A stretch of DNA of 64,000 bases from Streptomyces vietnamensis (GTDB taxonomy: Bacteria > Actinomycetota > Actinomycetes > Streptomycetales > Streptomycetaceae): NCBI RefSeq assembly GCF_000830005.1, contig NZ_CP010407.1:124001-188000 (forward strand), read 5' to 3'. Both the position numbers and the translations under genes were made by a program. Positions within the stretch are counted from its first letter, which is position 1, and each line of letters starts with the position of its first letter. Below are positions 8,701 to 16,960 of this stretch, piece by piece. Under the pieces are notes generated by a model that saw only the letters and a list, made by a program, of their open reading frames with translations, was not told the DNA's origin and did not search any database.

Positions 8701-9644
8701 TCAACTCCGAAGCCAGATGAGCAGAGCTGCGGTGGTGGCCGTGCCGAGGAAGACGTAGCCGCGCTTGTCATAGCGAGTGGCCACGGCCCGGGACTGCTTC
8801 AGCCTGTTGATCGCCCGTTCGACGGTGTTGCGCTTCTTGTACCGCTCTTCGCCGAAGCCTGGCGGCCGTCCGCCGCGTGAGCCCTTGCGCAGGCGGGCGG
8901 CCTGGCTGTCGGTCTTCTCCGGGATCGTGTGCCGAATGCCCCGGTGCCGCAGGTACTTGCGGCACGGACCGTTGCTGTAGCCCTTGTCGGCCGCGAGGCT
9001 GTCGGGCTTCATGCGCGGTCGGCCCGGACCGACCCGCGGGACGCGGATCTTTTCCAGCACCGTCTGGAAGTGAGTGCAGTCCGCCCGCTGTCCGGCGGTG
9101 ACGACCAGGGAGAGCGGGCGGCAGCGGCCGTCCGCGCTCAGGTGGAGCTTGCTGGTGAACCCGCCACGCGAGCGGCCCAAGCCCTCACCTCCAGCACCAC
9201 CTCCACCAGGCGGGCGACCAGACTCTGCCACGGCGTCTCGGCCTGGTGTTCCATCTCTTCGGCCCCCTTTGATCCCGGAGCCGGAGCCGGAGCCGGAGGC
9301 GGGTCGGTGCGGGCGCCGGCCGCGTGCTGGTGCGCGCGGACAATGGTGGAGTCGACCGAGATATCCCAGTCGATCTCGCCTGCGGCGTCGGCCGCGGCCT
9401 GGACTTGCTGGAGCAGGCGTTCCCAGGTTCCGTCGGCCGACCACAGGCGGTGGCGTTCGTAGACGGTCTTCCACGGCCCGAAACGTTCGGGCAGGTCACG
9501 CCACTGCACCCCGGTCCGCACCCGGTGCAGAATCCCGTCGATCACCTGCCGGTGGTTCCGCCACCGGCCACAACGCCCGTTGCTGACCGGCAGGAACGGG
9601 CGCAGCCGTTCCCACTCGCCATCACTCAGATCACCTCGTCCCAT
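8701..9644 (-). pseudogene. IS5-family transposase in two overlapping frames
   Basis: The first frame (9644 down to 9138) gives the N-terminal part: LSDGEWERLRPFLP, HRVRTGVQWRDLPERFGPW and the first catalytic Asp in WDISVDSTIVRAH. The second frame (ending at 8701) gives the rest: GRSRGGFTSKLHLSADG, SLAADKGYSN and the terminal ERAINRLKQSRAVATRYDKR with the catalytic Glu. The frames meet near 9190. Many IS5 elements join such frames by programmed frameshifting, so this may still be functional rather than broken. Confidence 0.8.
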
Positions 9645-9700
9645 GGCAGGAAGAACGACCTGGACAAACGGCAGTCACAAGATCGCACGAGCCCTGATCC

Positions 9701-10174
9701 CTAGTCCGTGACGAAGGGTGCGTATCCGACCGGGACCTCGCTCACCTGAAGGTCCGAGAAGAGCAAGGTCACGTTGTGCGCGCTGGTTTCCATGCGCACC
9801 TCGTGAAATTCGATCCCGAGGGCCTTCGACCAGCGGCGGGTCGCCTCGGACTCAGGAAGGAGTTTGGCTCCTGGGTACAGGGCGTGCCACTTCACCCCCC
9901 AGACGTATCCGTCGAGGTCGGCACCCGTTTTGTGGTCGATGAGCCGGTCGTCCAAGGAGACCCGCCAGGTGTCCGCCGGCACTGACGTCTCACACCGGGC
10001 CTCGACGCAGTACCGGAAGAGATACCGCAGGTGGGACGGCGCAATGCCGGTTCGGGGATCAGCCGTCGCGTAGATGATGACCTCGTAGTCGCGCATGTAG
10101 TTGGTGTATCCGTGGTGCACGACGGCGTGATCGAAGGTCTCGTCCAGCATCTGCTTAAGTACGGCGGTGTCCAT
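9701..10174 (-). CDS. YxiG-like protein, possible immunity/accessory protein
   Basis: 157 residues, starting MDTAVLKQMLDETFDHAVV. The stretch HHGYTNYMRDYEVIIYATAD and the following YLFRYCVEA resemble proteins annotated YxiG-like; I recall them near polymorphic toxin loci such as the Bacillus wapA region, but this is memory rather than a search. The stop TAG sits in a CTAG immediately before the transposase promoter region. It is cargo of the same inverted-repeat unit as the immunity gene. Confidence 0.5.
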   Translation of the reverse strand: MDTAVLKQMLDETFDHAVVHHGYTNYMRDYEVIIYATADPRTGIAPSHLRYLFRYCVEARCETSVPADTWRVSLDDRLIDHKTGADLDGYVWGVKWHALYPGAKLLPESEATRRWSKALGIEFHEVRMETSAHNVTLLFSDLQVSEVPVGYAPFVTD

Positions 10175-10263
10175 GCCGCCCTTCTACCTCACTGGGCAAG
10201 ACCCTCGGTAACGAGATTCACGGATGCTGGGCGCCGCTGCCTTCAGAGATCGCCCGGACAGTC

Positions 10264-11031
10264 CTAGTCGTCCCTCTCCATGGCGCGCTTCATCTCCGCG
10301 TTCAGCGTGAGGTAGTACGCGGTGCTATGGGTTCGGGTGTAGGAGCAGACCAGGCAGGCGCCGCTGCCGGTCCCCTCGAACTCGGCCGGATAGTCGAGCT
10401 TGAAGCTCTCGTACCCGCACACCCCGCAGTCTTCGAGGTCGCAACCCTCCCGGTCTGGATTGTGCTTGGGGTCGGGGTACTCGACGAGCTCGGGAGCCCG
10501 CTCGGCGCGGAACTCCGCTTCCTCGTCGCCGAGAAATTCGAGGTACTTCTGCGCCCGGTCCCGCTCGTAGATATCGCGAACCTCGGCCTTGACCCATTGG
10601 CCGTCGCTCACCACCTCGGCGATGCGCCTCAGCGCCCGATGCTCGTCCAGGACCAGGAGCGCATCGACGTGGCGTCGCTCCAGCTTTCCCGATCCGCGGC
10701 CATGGCGGGCGGCCTGAGTCTTGTCAACGCCGTCGCGCAGGGTCGTCGTGTCGACGCAGACACCGTCCGAGTCGGGATCGGTTCCCGGTATGAGGGAGGT
10801 GCCGTCAGGCTGCTCGTCCGCCTTCTCCTTGATGACGCCGAGGAGAGCGGCAGCGGAACGCATCCGTGGCCCCTTCGGCTCGCGCTCTTCGCCGGGCCAC
10901 TCGGCGGCCACAACGGCGAGGAGCCCGTTGCTCAGGGCCTGATCGAAGATGGCCTCACCCCCGGGGACCTCGTGGTCTCTGTCCAAGACCGCCGAGCAGC
11001 GGGCGAACTGGTAGCTGCGCTCTATGTCCAT
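10264..11031 (-). CDS. Unknown 255-residue protein with C-terminal Cys-rich region
   Basis: The start at 11031 (MDIERSYQFARCSAVLDRD) is chosen because coding-like composition begins there; the frame is open upstream but reads as a shadow of the opposite gene. The C-terminal third has CDLEDCGVCGYESFKL and ACLVCSYTRT, likely one zinc-binding site, followed by a short helix. The middle is acidic and contains a DALLVLDEHRALRRIAEVV segment. I do not recognise the family. Its TAG stop is part of the CTAG at the edge of the neighbouring mobile unit, so the native C-terminus may have been altered by insertion. Confidence 0.6.
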   Translation of the reverse strand: MDIERSYQFARCSAVLDRDHEVPGGEAIFDQALSNGLLAVVAAEWPGEEREPKGPRMRSAAALLGVIKEKADEQPDGTSLIPGTDPDSDGVCVDTTTLRDGVDKTQAARHGRGSGKLERRHVDALLVLDEHRALRRIAEVVSDGQWVKAEVRDIYERDRAQKYLEFLGDEEAEFRAERAPELVEYPDPKHNPDREGCDLEDCGVCGYESFKLDYPAEFEGTGSGACLVCSYTRTHSTAYYLTLNAEMKRAMERDD

Positions 11032-11310
11032 CGAGCGATTATCCCGGCTCGGCTGGCTGGTGCTACCGGCTCTCCCGCAGGCACGGGTTTGGAGAATCGG
11101 GTCGGCGGTACGGCGGGCGGCGCGGCGGTGGCCTCGGTGGCGGTGATCTGGGCGCGGTCGTAGAAGGCGGTGATGCCGGCAGCGTCCTGGGCGAAGTCGT
11201 CGGCTTGGCCGACTGAAACATCGTGCGACAATCCGCCAGAAAGGGAGGAGCACGCTCCGCTTATCCTCTCGTCGCCCGATCCGACCATGGCGTAGCTCCG
11301 TCGTACCCTT

Positions 11311-11988
11311 TTGGCGGTGACCTCCATACTTCCGGGCACGCCCGCGTTCGGCCAGCCGCCCTACTTCTGGGGCGAACTCGGCCCCTTCTTCAACCCGCCG
11401 CCCCAGCAGCTCCCCTGCTGCGGCGTCCATGGCGAGAACCTCGACCTTCGCGACCGCACCGCGGTCGTCGCGGTCCACGAGGCCGGCCACGCCGTCGCCG
11501 CCTTCCTCCTCGGCGTCCACGTCGCGGAGATCTCCCTCACCTTCACCGAGGAGGACCGCGCCTGCGGCAAGACCACGAAGGTCGAGGGCGCCAACACCGG
11601 CATCGTGTTCGAGCACACGAAGCGGACTGCGCTCACCGTCCTCGCGGCTGGCGTGGCCGCGAACTTCTGGGTCCTGCGGGAGGGTGGTCTCGTCACCCCG
11701 GAGCGCCTGTTCTTCGCCGAGCTCGGCGGCTCGGCCGACTGGGCATGGGCCCAGCGCGCCGTACGCGAGAACACCGGCGAGGAGCTCAATCCGGTGGACT
11801 ACTGGCGGCACTGGGCCATCGCCGACGAGCTACTGGCCGACCACCGCGTAGCGGTCGCGCAAGTGGCCGAGATGGTGATCGCCGGACCCGTATCGGGAGA
11901 CGAAGCAGCCGCCGCGTGCGGGCTGCTCAACGCCCCGCCGATCAAGCGGCCCACTCCGGCTGTTCAAGGAGAAAAGGCCCCCGGATGA
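11311..11988 (+). CDS. M41/FtsH-like HEAGH metallopeptidase-domain protein
   Basis: The 225-residue frame has VHEAGHAVAAFLLG around residues 55-68, the zinc motif HExxH of M41 (FtsH protease) and related domains, followed by GGSADWAWAQRAV, which could supply the third ligand. No AAA ATPase module is present, so this is a stand-alone peptidase-like domain. A TTG at 11311 or the GTG at 11317 could be the start; neither has a clear ribosome site. Substrate is unknown. The stop overlaps the ATG of the next small frame. Confidence 0.65.
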   Translation: MAVTSILPGTPAFGQPPYFWGELGPFFNPPPQQLPCCGVHGENLDLRDRTAVVAVHEAGHAVAAFLLGVHVAEISLTFTEEDRACGKTTKVEGANTGIVFEHTKRTALTVLAAGVAANFWVLREGGLVTPERLFFAELGGSADWAWAQRAVRENTGEELNPVDYWRHWAIADELLADHRVAVAQVAEMVIAGPVSGDEAAAACGLLNAPPIKRPTPAVQGEKAPG

Positions 11989-12191
11989 ACCCAGCCGCGT
12001 CCGGGGCGGACACGAACAGCACCCAGCCGAGCGCCGGCCTCCCGAGTTCCAGGCTTAAGTGCGCGGCGAAAGATAGCCGGAAATCTCCGGTTAGCCTAAC
12101 TGGGGATTCTCCGGATGATGGCTATTCCACCGCCACTTCCTACCCACCCGTCGAAGGCAGCCCCACGACAAAAAAGCCGAGTGCGCCTTGA
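11985..12191 (+). CDS. Small hypothetical protein coupled to the HEAGH gene
   Basis: A 68-residue frame whose ATG overlaps the upstream TGA (ATGA). AAGGAG lies 12 bases before it. The product is Ser/Pro/Thr-rich with no recognisable domain. An iron-box-like GGTTAGCCTAAC lies inside it at 12089-12100. Translational coupling supports it; the composition does not, so confidence is low. Confidence 0.35.
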   Translation: MNPAASGADTNSTQPSAGLPSSRLKCAAKDSRKSPVSLTGDSPDDGYSTATSYPPVEGSPTTKKPSAP

Positions 12192-12225
12192 AAGGCAGTT
12201 GTGCGCGGACGCGTCTATGACGCCA

Positions 12226-12558
12226 TCACGCCGCCGCGTAGCTTGCACGGAACAGGTCATGTGCACGCTCCAAGTCCCGTTCGGTACGCAGCCGTACCTC
12301 CATGTCGCCCATTGTGTGATGCCCAAGGCCCGTAACGTCCCCGGTGAAGTCAGGAACGAGGTCAACCTCGGCCGGGTCGAGCGAGAGATACACGTGCACC
12401 TTGGTGCGCTGCGGCGGACAGAGGCTCGCAAAGTTCTGTAGCCGGCGGTAAGCGCTGTACTGCTTGCGCTGGACCTTCGTGATCCCGTCGCCGAGACCGA
12501 GCAGGACCTCGTCCGCCGCTTTCGCCAGTGCTGCGATCCGCTCGCACCCCGAACGCAC
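12226..12558 (-). CDS. DUF5655-like protein, possibly 5'-truncated
   Basis: The 110-residue frame contains KVQRKQYSAYRRLQNFASLC, KVHVYLSLDPAEVDLVPDF and GHHTMGDMEVRLRTERDLERA, the order of segments I associate with DUF5655. This domain normally ends proteins in this way. The only starts are a GTG at 12558 or internal codons and no ribosome site is seen, so an N-terminal part may be lost. Function unknown. Confidence 0.55.
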   Translation of the reverse strand: MRSGCERIAALAKAADEVLLGLGDGITKVQRKQYSAYRRLQNFASLCPPQRTKVHVYLSLDPAEVDLVPDFTGDVTGLGHHTMGDMEVRLRTERDLERAHDLFRASYAAA

Positions 12559-12700
12559 CGGTCCGGTGCGCCGCTCCGGCCTGCCCTGTACCGCCCCCCA
12601 GCCGTCGCCACGGCCTCAAGGCCGATCAGGAGCGTGCCTGAACACCCTCGACCACAGGTGCAGCGAGAGGCGCAGTTGCTTGGGGGCACATGCAGCGGAA

Positions 12701-12744
12701 AGCCGCCCTCCCAGCCGGATGTCGTACCGGCTGGGAGGGCGGCT
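12701..12744. terminator. Long perfect hairpin, likely terminator
   Basis: Arms AGCCGCCCTCCCAGCCGG and CCGGCTGGGAGGGCGGCT are exact 18-base inverses around an eight-base loop. There is no strong T-tract, as is usual for high-GC actinobacterial terminators. It could act in either direction. Confidence 0.65.
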
Positions 12745-12782
12745 CTCTGCTGCTGACGGTAGGTCAGCTCGGACGTCAGACG

Positions 12783-12868
12783 TGCGTCAGGCGTGCGTCA
12801 GGCGTGCGTCACGTGCATCAGATATGCGTCAAGATATCGCCCGTAACGCATATCACGCACATAACGCA
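12783..12868. repeat. Iteron-like TGCGTCA repeat cluster
   Basis: TGCGTCA occurs at 12783, 12794, 12805 and 12825, with TGCATCA at 12814; steps are 11, 11, 9 and 11 bases, near one helical turn. Inverted copies follow as TAACGCA at 12844, TCACGCA at 12853 and TAACGCA at 12862, nine bases apart. Helical phasing suggests cooperative protein binding, as in replication iterons, transfer loci or operators. Confidence 0.6.
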
Positions 12869-13172
12869 CACTCGACAAAGCGGCAGGTCAGCGGCCCTTA
12901 GCGGCAGGCTCAAGGATCGCCACGCACTCGACATGGTGGGTCATCGCAAACATGTCAACAGAAAACACGTTAAAGAAAACCGCAGGTCAGCGACCCGCGC
13001 GGCGCAAATGGGACTCAAGATCAATGTGCATTACGGGCACTATGGGCCCTACGTGCGCCCCCGTGACGCACACCCGCAGCCCGCCCCGCGAACGCCACCC
13101 AGCCCCGGCCCAGGGTGAACAGGGGAGGAGACGGGGCGCGCCCGGGTACTTCGGTGGCGGTGGTTCGCCCTG

Positions 13173-13625
13173 TCAGCGTGGCTCTGCCGGCCAGCCGAGG
13201 GCTTGGAAGACGGCGATGGGGTCGAGGTAGTCGCGCCAGTGGGTCACCTGGCGGTCCTTGATGGTGATCACGGAGACGAAGTGGTTGTCGTAGGCGCGTC
13301 CGGTGTGGACCGCCCGTCCGTGCACGGCGTACTCCAGGACGACCACGGACTTGCCGGTGTCGTGGTGCACTGCCAGCTCGTCCGCGCCGGCCAGGACCAT
13401 CGCGTCGCCGTACCCGCGGTACAGGTCGGCGACGGCGCGCCGTCCCTCGACTCGACGCGGGTAGCCGGGGACGGAGACCACGTACTCGACCACGACGTCC
13501 TCGGCCAGGAGATCGAAGAAGTGCTCCCCGTCGACCAGGCCCGCGAGGCCCTCCTGGATGATCCCGAAGAACGGGTCCAGGGCCGCGAAATCCTCGAGGT
13601 TCTCGATGACGTTCTCGATGGACAT
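13173..13625 (-). CDS. SnoaL-like (NTF2-fold) protein
   Basis: 150 residues from an ATG with GGAGGTG upstream. MSIENVIENLEDFAALDPFF leads into a typical NTF2-fold pattern with FFDLLAEDVVVEYVVSVPGYP, GRRAVADLYRGYGDAM and a C-terminal VSVITIKDRQVTHWRDYLDP. The family covers polyketide cyclases, isomerases and binding proteins; no catalytic assignment is possible. It starts two bases after the NmrA-like gene ends, so the two are probably co-translated. Confidence 0.8.
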   Translation of the reverse strand: MSIENVIENLEDFAALDPFFGIIQEGLAGLVDGEHFFDLLAEDVVVEYVVSVPGYPRRVEGRRAVADLYRGYGDAMVLAGADELAVHHDTGKSVVVLEYAVHGRAVHTGRAYDNHFVSVITIKDRQVTHWRDYLDPIAVFQALGWPAEPR

Positions 13626-13627
13626 GG

Positions 13628-14482
13628 TCACACCTCCGCCGTTGCCATCCAGGCGTGGGCGTTGCGCTGCGCGAACTCGCGGAACGTGGTCGCCTTCTGG
13701 CCTGTCACCTTCTCGATGTCGTCGTTCGGCGTGGAGCCGTGTCCTGTGATGATGGTGCCGGTCAGCCACCGGAGCATCACTGCGTAGTCGGCGGGCACGA
13801 TTCCGGCCGCGACGGCGCCGTCGATCCACGCCTCGGGGTCGAGGTCCTGGTGTGTGACGGACTGTCCGGTCACGGCGGTGATGATGTCGGCGACTTCACC
13901 GACCGTGAGTGCCTGCGGGCCGGTGGGCGCGTACACGGCCCCGTCGTGTACCTCGGGGGCGAGCAGCGTCTCGGCCGCGACGGCAGCGATGTCGGCCGCG
14001 TCCACGAAGGCTTCCGTGCCGCTGCCGGTGGGGACCGTGATCGCACCGTTGATGACGGGCAGGTGGGCGTCGGCGAAGTTCTGCATCACCCAGGCCGGGC
14101 GCACGACGGAGTGGGTGATGGTCGTTCGGGCGGCCAGATCGGCTTCGACGGCCTTGATGTCGATCTGCGGCGGCACGTGGTCGGCGCCGTAGGTGCTCAG
14201 GTAGGTGACGTGGCGAACCCCGGCGGCCTCGGCGAGGTCGAGGAAGGCCGCGACCTGATCGGCGTACGCGACCCGCATGACGGGCGTGACAAGGTAGAGG
14301 CTGTCGACGCCGGCCAGGGCGTCGGCGTGGGTGGCCGGGTTGTCCCAGTCGAACGGTACGGCAGCTCCGTGACGGGCCGCGGTGCGGGCGTTCCGGCCCC
14401 GCTCGATGAGCCTCTCGGCCAGGAGCGAGCCGGTGCGGCCGGTGCCGCCGAGAACAAGCGTGGTCTGCGGTGATTCGGTCAT
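13628..14482 (-). CDS. NmrA-like NAD(P)-binding oxidoreductase
   Basis: 284 residues from ATG 14482 (MTESPQTTLVLGGTGRTG). The Rossmann motif GGTGRTGS is at the N-terminus. Segments VRHVTYLSTYGADH, VRPAWVMQNF and the late IVPADYAVMLRWLTG are typical of atypical SDRs such as NmrA/quinone oxidoreductase QorB. Its substrate is unknown. It is divergent from an AraC-type regulator 112 bases away, which is its likely regulator. Confidence 0.85.
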   Translation of the reverse strand: MTESPQTTLVLGGTGRTGSLLAERLIERGRNARTAARHGAAVPFDWDNPATHADALAGVDSLYLVTPVMRVAYADQVAAFLDLAEAAGVRHVTYLSTYGADHVPPQIDIKAVEADLAARTTITHSVVRPAWVMQNFADAHLPVINGAITVPTGSGTEAFVDAADIAAVAAETLLAPEVHDGAVYAPTGPQALTVGEVADIITAVTGQSVTHQDLDPEAWIDGAVAAGIVPADYAVMLRWLTGTIITGHGSTPNDDIEKVTGQKATTFREFAQRNAHAWMATAEV

Positions 14483-14594
14483 GGCTTCATCGTGAGAGAT
14501 GCCATAGGAGCGGATCAATGCGTGATTCGCTTGTTCTTTTACGTCAAACGCTCTGATTGTTGCCCACGGCGATCGCCCTGCTGATACTGGTCGT

Positions 14595-15539
14595 ATGGAC
14601 CTACTGCGTGATCACCTCGCGCGGGCTCGCGCCGGCGGCGCGGTGTTCGCCCGTACGGTCGCCGAGCCCCCGTGGGGTTTGCGACTGGCCGGCACGATCC
14701 AGCTGTCCTTGCACACCGTCGTCCGGGGACGGGGATGGCTGTGGTTTGACGCCGACGACCCGGGGCGCGCGGTGGAGCTCGTGCCCGGGGAGGTGACCCT
14801 CGTACGCGGCGGCATCGACCACTACATCGGCCACGAGCCCGGCACCGATTGCCTCGAACCAGACGAGTTTCGGGCCCGGCACGCCACCGACGGGGAGTCG
14901 GACAACCCCGGAGCGACCGTGTTCCTCTGCGGCGCGTACCGGTTCTCCGGCGACATCGGCAACGGGCTGCTCAACGCCCTGCCGCAGGTCCTGACCCTGC
15001 AAGCAGCCGTCGGTGATCCGCTGAGGGACGTGATCTCCCTGCTCTCCCACGAGCTCGCCCACCCCGAACCGGGCCAGCCCACCGTGCTCGACCGACTCCT
15101 CGACGTCCTCCTGGTCCTCGCCATCCGCAGCGACTTCCGCCGCAGCCCGAACGCCCCCCGCTGGTACCGCGCCTCCGCCGACCCCCGCCTGAGCGCCGTG
15201 CTCCAGGCCATGCACGAGGACGCAGGCCGCCCCTGGTCCGTCCCTGAACTCGCAGCGGTCAGCGGTCTGTCCCGGGCCGCCTTCGCACGTACCTTCCACG
15301 AGGCGCTCGGCCAGACCCCCATGCAGTACCTGACCGACTGGCGCATGGCCCTCGCACGCGAACAGCTGCGCACGGGCGAACTCGGTATGGCGGGCATCGC
15401 GCGGAGCGTCGGCTACAGCTCGCCCTACGCCTTCGCAGCCGCCTTCCGCCGCCATCACGGCGAACCACCCGGTGCTTGGCGTGAGCGAGAGTCCATGCGT
15501 GACAGGGAGCCCCAGCCAGGAGGCCCCCACCTCCACTGA
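14595..15539 (+). CDS. AraC-family transcriptional regulator
   Basis: 314 residues. The N-terminal cupin-like sensor domain includes PPWGLRLAGTIQLSLHTVVRG. The C-terminal double HTH includes SVPELAAVSGLSRAAFARTFHEALGQTPMQYL (about residues 225-255) and MAGIARSVGYSSPYAFAAAFRRHHG. It resembles the cupin_6/AraC type found next to short-chain and NmrA-like reductases. The shared divergent promoter with the NmrA-SnoaL pair suggests local control. Confidence 0.88.
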   Translation: MDLLRDHLARARAGGAVFARTVAEPPWGLRLAGTIQLSLHTVVRGRGWLWFDADDPGRAVELVPGEVTLVRGGIDHYIGHEPGTDCLEPDEFRARHATDGESDNPGATVFLCGAYRFSGDIGNGLLNALPQVLTLQAAVGDPLRDVISLLSHELAHPEPGQPTVLDRLLDVLLVLAIRSDFRRSPNAPRWYRASADPRLSAVLQAMHEDAGRPWSVPELAAVSGLSRAAFARTFHEALGQTPMQYLTDWRMALAREQLRTGELGMAGIARSVGYSSPYAFAAAFRRHHGEPPGAWRERESMRDREPQPGGPHLH

Positions 15540-15820
15540 CGCCCAGAAGCTCCTCCCCGCTGCATGCCTCGGCCGCCACGCCATGATCTGCGGGCCGTTG
15601 GGCCGAGGAGCTGCACGACCAACACCACGCGAATGTGGTGCACATCACACTCACGGGTTCGAACTTCGCGCCTTTTCATGCATCCGGTTGATGCCAGTCA
15701 ACGGACAGCCCGGGAAGACATACCTCCTGCGGCCTCCTTGACGGGTCGCCAGTTCCGTACATCCACACCTGGCCGGCGGGCAACGGGTCCTACGACGACC
15801 GGCCGAAGAAGGAGCGTGTC

Positions 15821-16522
15821 GTGAGCAGTAGCCAGCAGGCGCGGAATGTCGTCCTCGTTCATGGCGGGTTCGTCGACGGATCGGGCTGGAAGGGGGTATA
15901 CGACGCTCTGCGAACGGACGGCTTCAACGTGAGCGTCGTGCAGAACCCCACTTTCTCGCTCGACGGCGACGTCGCCGCGACCAGGCTGATCCTCGACGGG
16001 CAGGAGGGCCCGACCGTCCTGGTCGGCCACTCGTACGGAGGCGCGGTGATCTCCGAGGCCGGCAATCACGAGAAGGTGCGCTCGCTCGTGTACGTCGCGG
16101 CGTTCGCGCCGGACAAGGGCGAGTCGGTGAACACGCTCATCGCCGATCCGCCGCCCGGCGCCCCCGTTCCCCCGATCCTGCCGCCGGCCGACGGGTTCCT
16201 CTTCCTGGACCGGGAGAAGTTCGCCGACTCCTTCGCCGGCGACCTGCCCGCCGACGAGGCCCGGTTCCTGGCTGACTCCCAGGTGCCGTGGGGAGTCGAG
16301 GCGCTGGCCGGCACGGTCACCAGTCCGGCCTGGCGGACCAAGCCGAGCTTCTACCTGGTGGCCACGGACGACCGGATGATCCCGCCGCCCGCCCAGCGGT
16401 TCATGGCCGAGCGGGCCGGCGCAACGGTCACCGAGACCGGCGGTAGCCACGCTGTCTACGTCTCCAAGCCCGCCGAGGTGGCCGCGCTCATCAGGAAGGC
16501 CGCGTCGGCGGCTGCTTCCTGA
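15821..16522 (+). CDS. Alpha/beta hydrolase
   Basis: 233 residues from a GTG preceded by AAGGAG. VVLVHGGFVDGSGWKGVYDAL carries the oxyanion loop, LVGHSYGGAVI the nucleophile elbow (GHSYG), DDRMIPP the acid region and SHAVYVSKP the His. The family includes esterases and salicylate-esterase-like proteins. It appears monocistronic; the 281 bases before it hold no gene. Confidence 0.85.
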   Translation: MSSSQQARNVVLVHGGFVDGSGWKGVYDALRTDGFNVSVVQNPTFSLDGDVAATRLILDGQEGPTVLVGHSYGGAVISEAGNHEKVRSLVYVAAFAPDKGESVNTLIADPPPGAPVPPILPPADGFLFLDREKFADSFAGDLPADEARFLADSQVPWGVEALAGTVTSPAWRTKPSFYLVATDDRMIPPPAQRFMAERAGATVTETGGSHAVYVSKPAEVAALIRKAASAAAS

Positions 16523-16960
16523 AATCCGTCCGCAGTGGGCCCGCGGTCATCACGCGAGGCCGTGGCCCACTGCGGGCGCCATCGCCCACAGTGGAACCCG
16601 GCACGCGGTCACTCCGAGGCTGAGCGTCGGCATCTCTCGCAGAAGTCACCGCGCAGTACCCCCACGGCCTCGTCGAGGGGCGACACCGAGCGGAGTACGC
16701 CCGGCCACCCGCCAAATGGATTAGTCCGACGCGCCTACCCGCCCCTGCAGCTTCTTGCGTAGGTCGGGTCAGACAGACGACCGTGCCATCCACGTGCTGT
16801 GTCGTTTACAGCTCTCAACCGGCGTATTTCCACTGGCAGCCCCGCCGGGCCTGCCGCGGTGGGCTTTACTCTATGGAGCCCGCCTCGTGCGCGAGGGCCG
16901 TCGTTCCCGGTCCCGCGCCGGGCCTCGATCATCTGCGTCCGGCCACGGAGGCGTTCAGGC
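16523..16960. other. Gene-free stretch upstream of ECF sigma gene
   Basis: No protein-like frame. The sigma-factor frame stays open back to 16799, but sequence before 16961 is not family-like. Confidence 0.4.

Larger units (their letters stand above)
8403..10267. mobile_element. Putative CTAG-bounded mobile unit with IS5-type transposase and immunity-like cargo
   Basis: The left end reads CTAGGAGCTGTCCGGGCGATC (shown split: CTAGGAGC then TGTCCGGGCGATC) and the right end, read inward on the minus strand, is CTAGGAC then TGTCCGGGCGATC. The ends differ by one base. Inside are a small immunity-type gene, an IS5-type transposase and a YxiG-like gene. Only nine bases separate the immunity stop from the convergent transposase stop, leaving no room for a separate transposon end. 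That favours one unit with passenger genes. CTAG targets are known for the IS427 subgroup of IS5. Mobility is an inference. Confidence 0.5.
12559..13172. other. Gene-free stretch with hairpin and iteron-like repeats
   Basis: No frame here looks coding. It is less GC-rich than its surroundings around 12780-13060. It holds a strong terminator-like hairpin (12701-12744) and a cluster of TGCGTCA-type repeats (12783-12868). Sequence from 12940 to 13060 has further A-rich pieces but no repeat I can define. Confidence 0.5.

Noticed and set aside
9706..9760. Inner end of the IS5-type element at CTAG 9701
   Set aside because: No inverted partner of GGATCAGGGCTCGTG could be found near 8692-8720, so the outer ends at 8403 and 10267 were preferred.
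15645..15675. tRNA-like T-loop GGTTCGAACTTC
   Set aside because: Flanking bases do not pair as a T stem and no acceptor or anticodon arm can be drawn.
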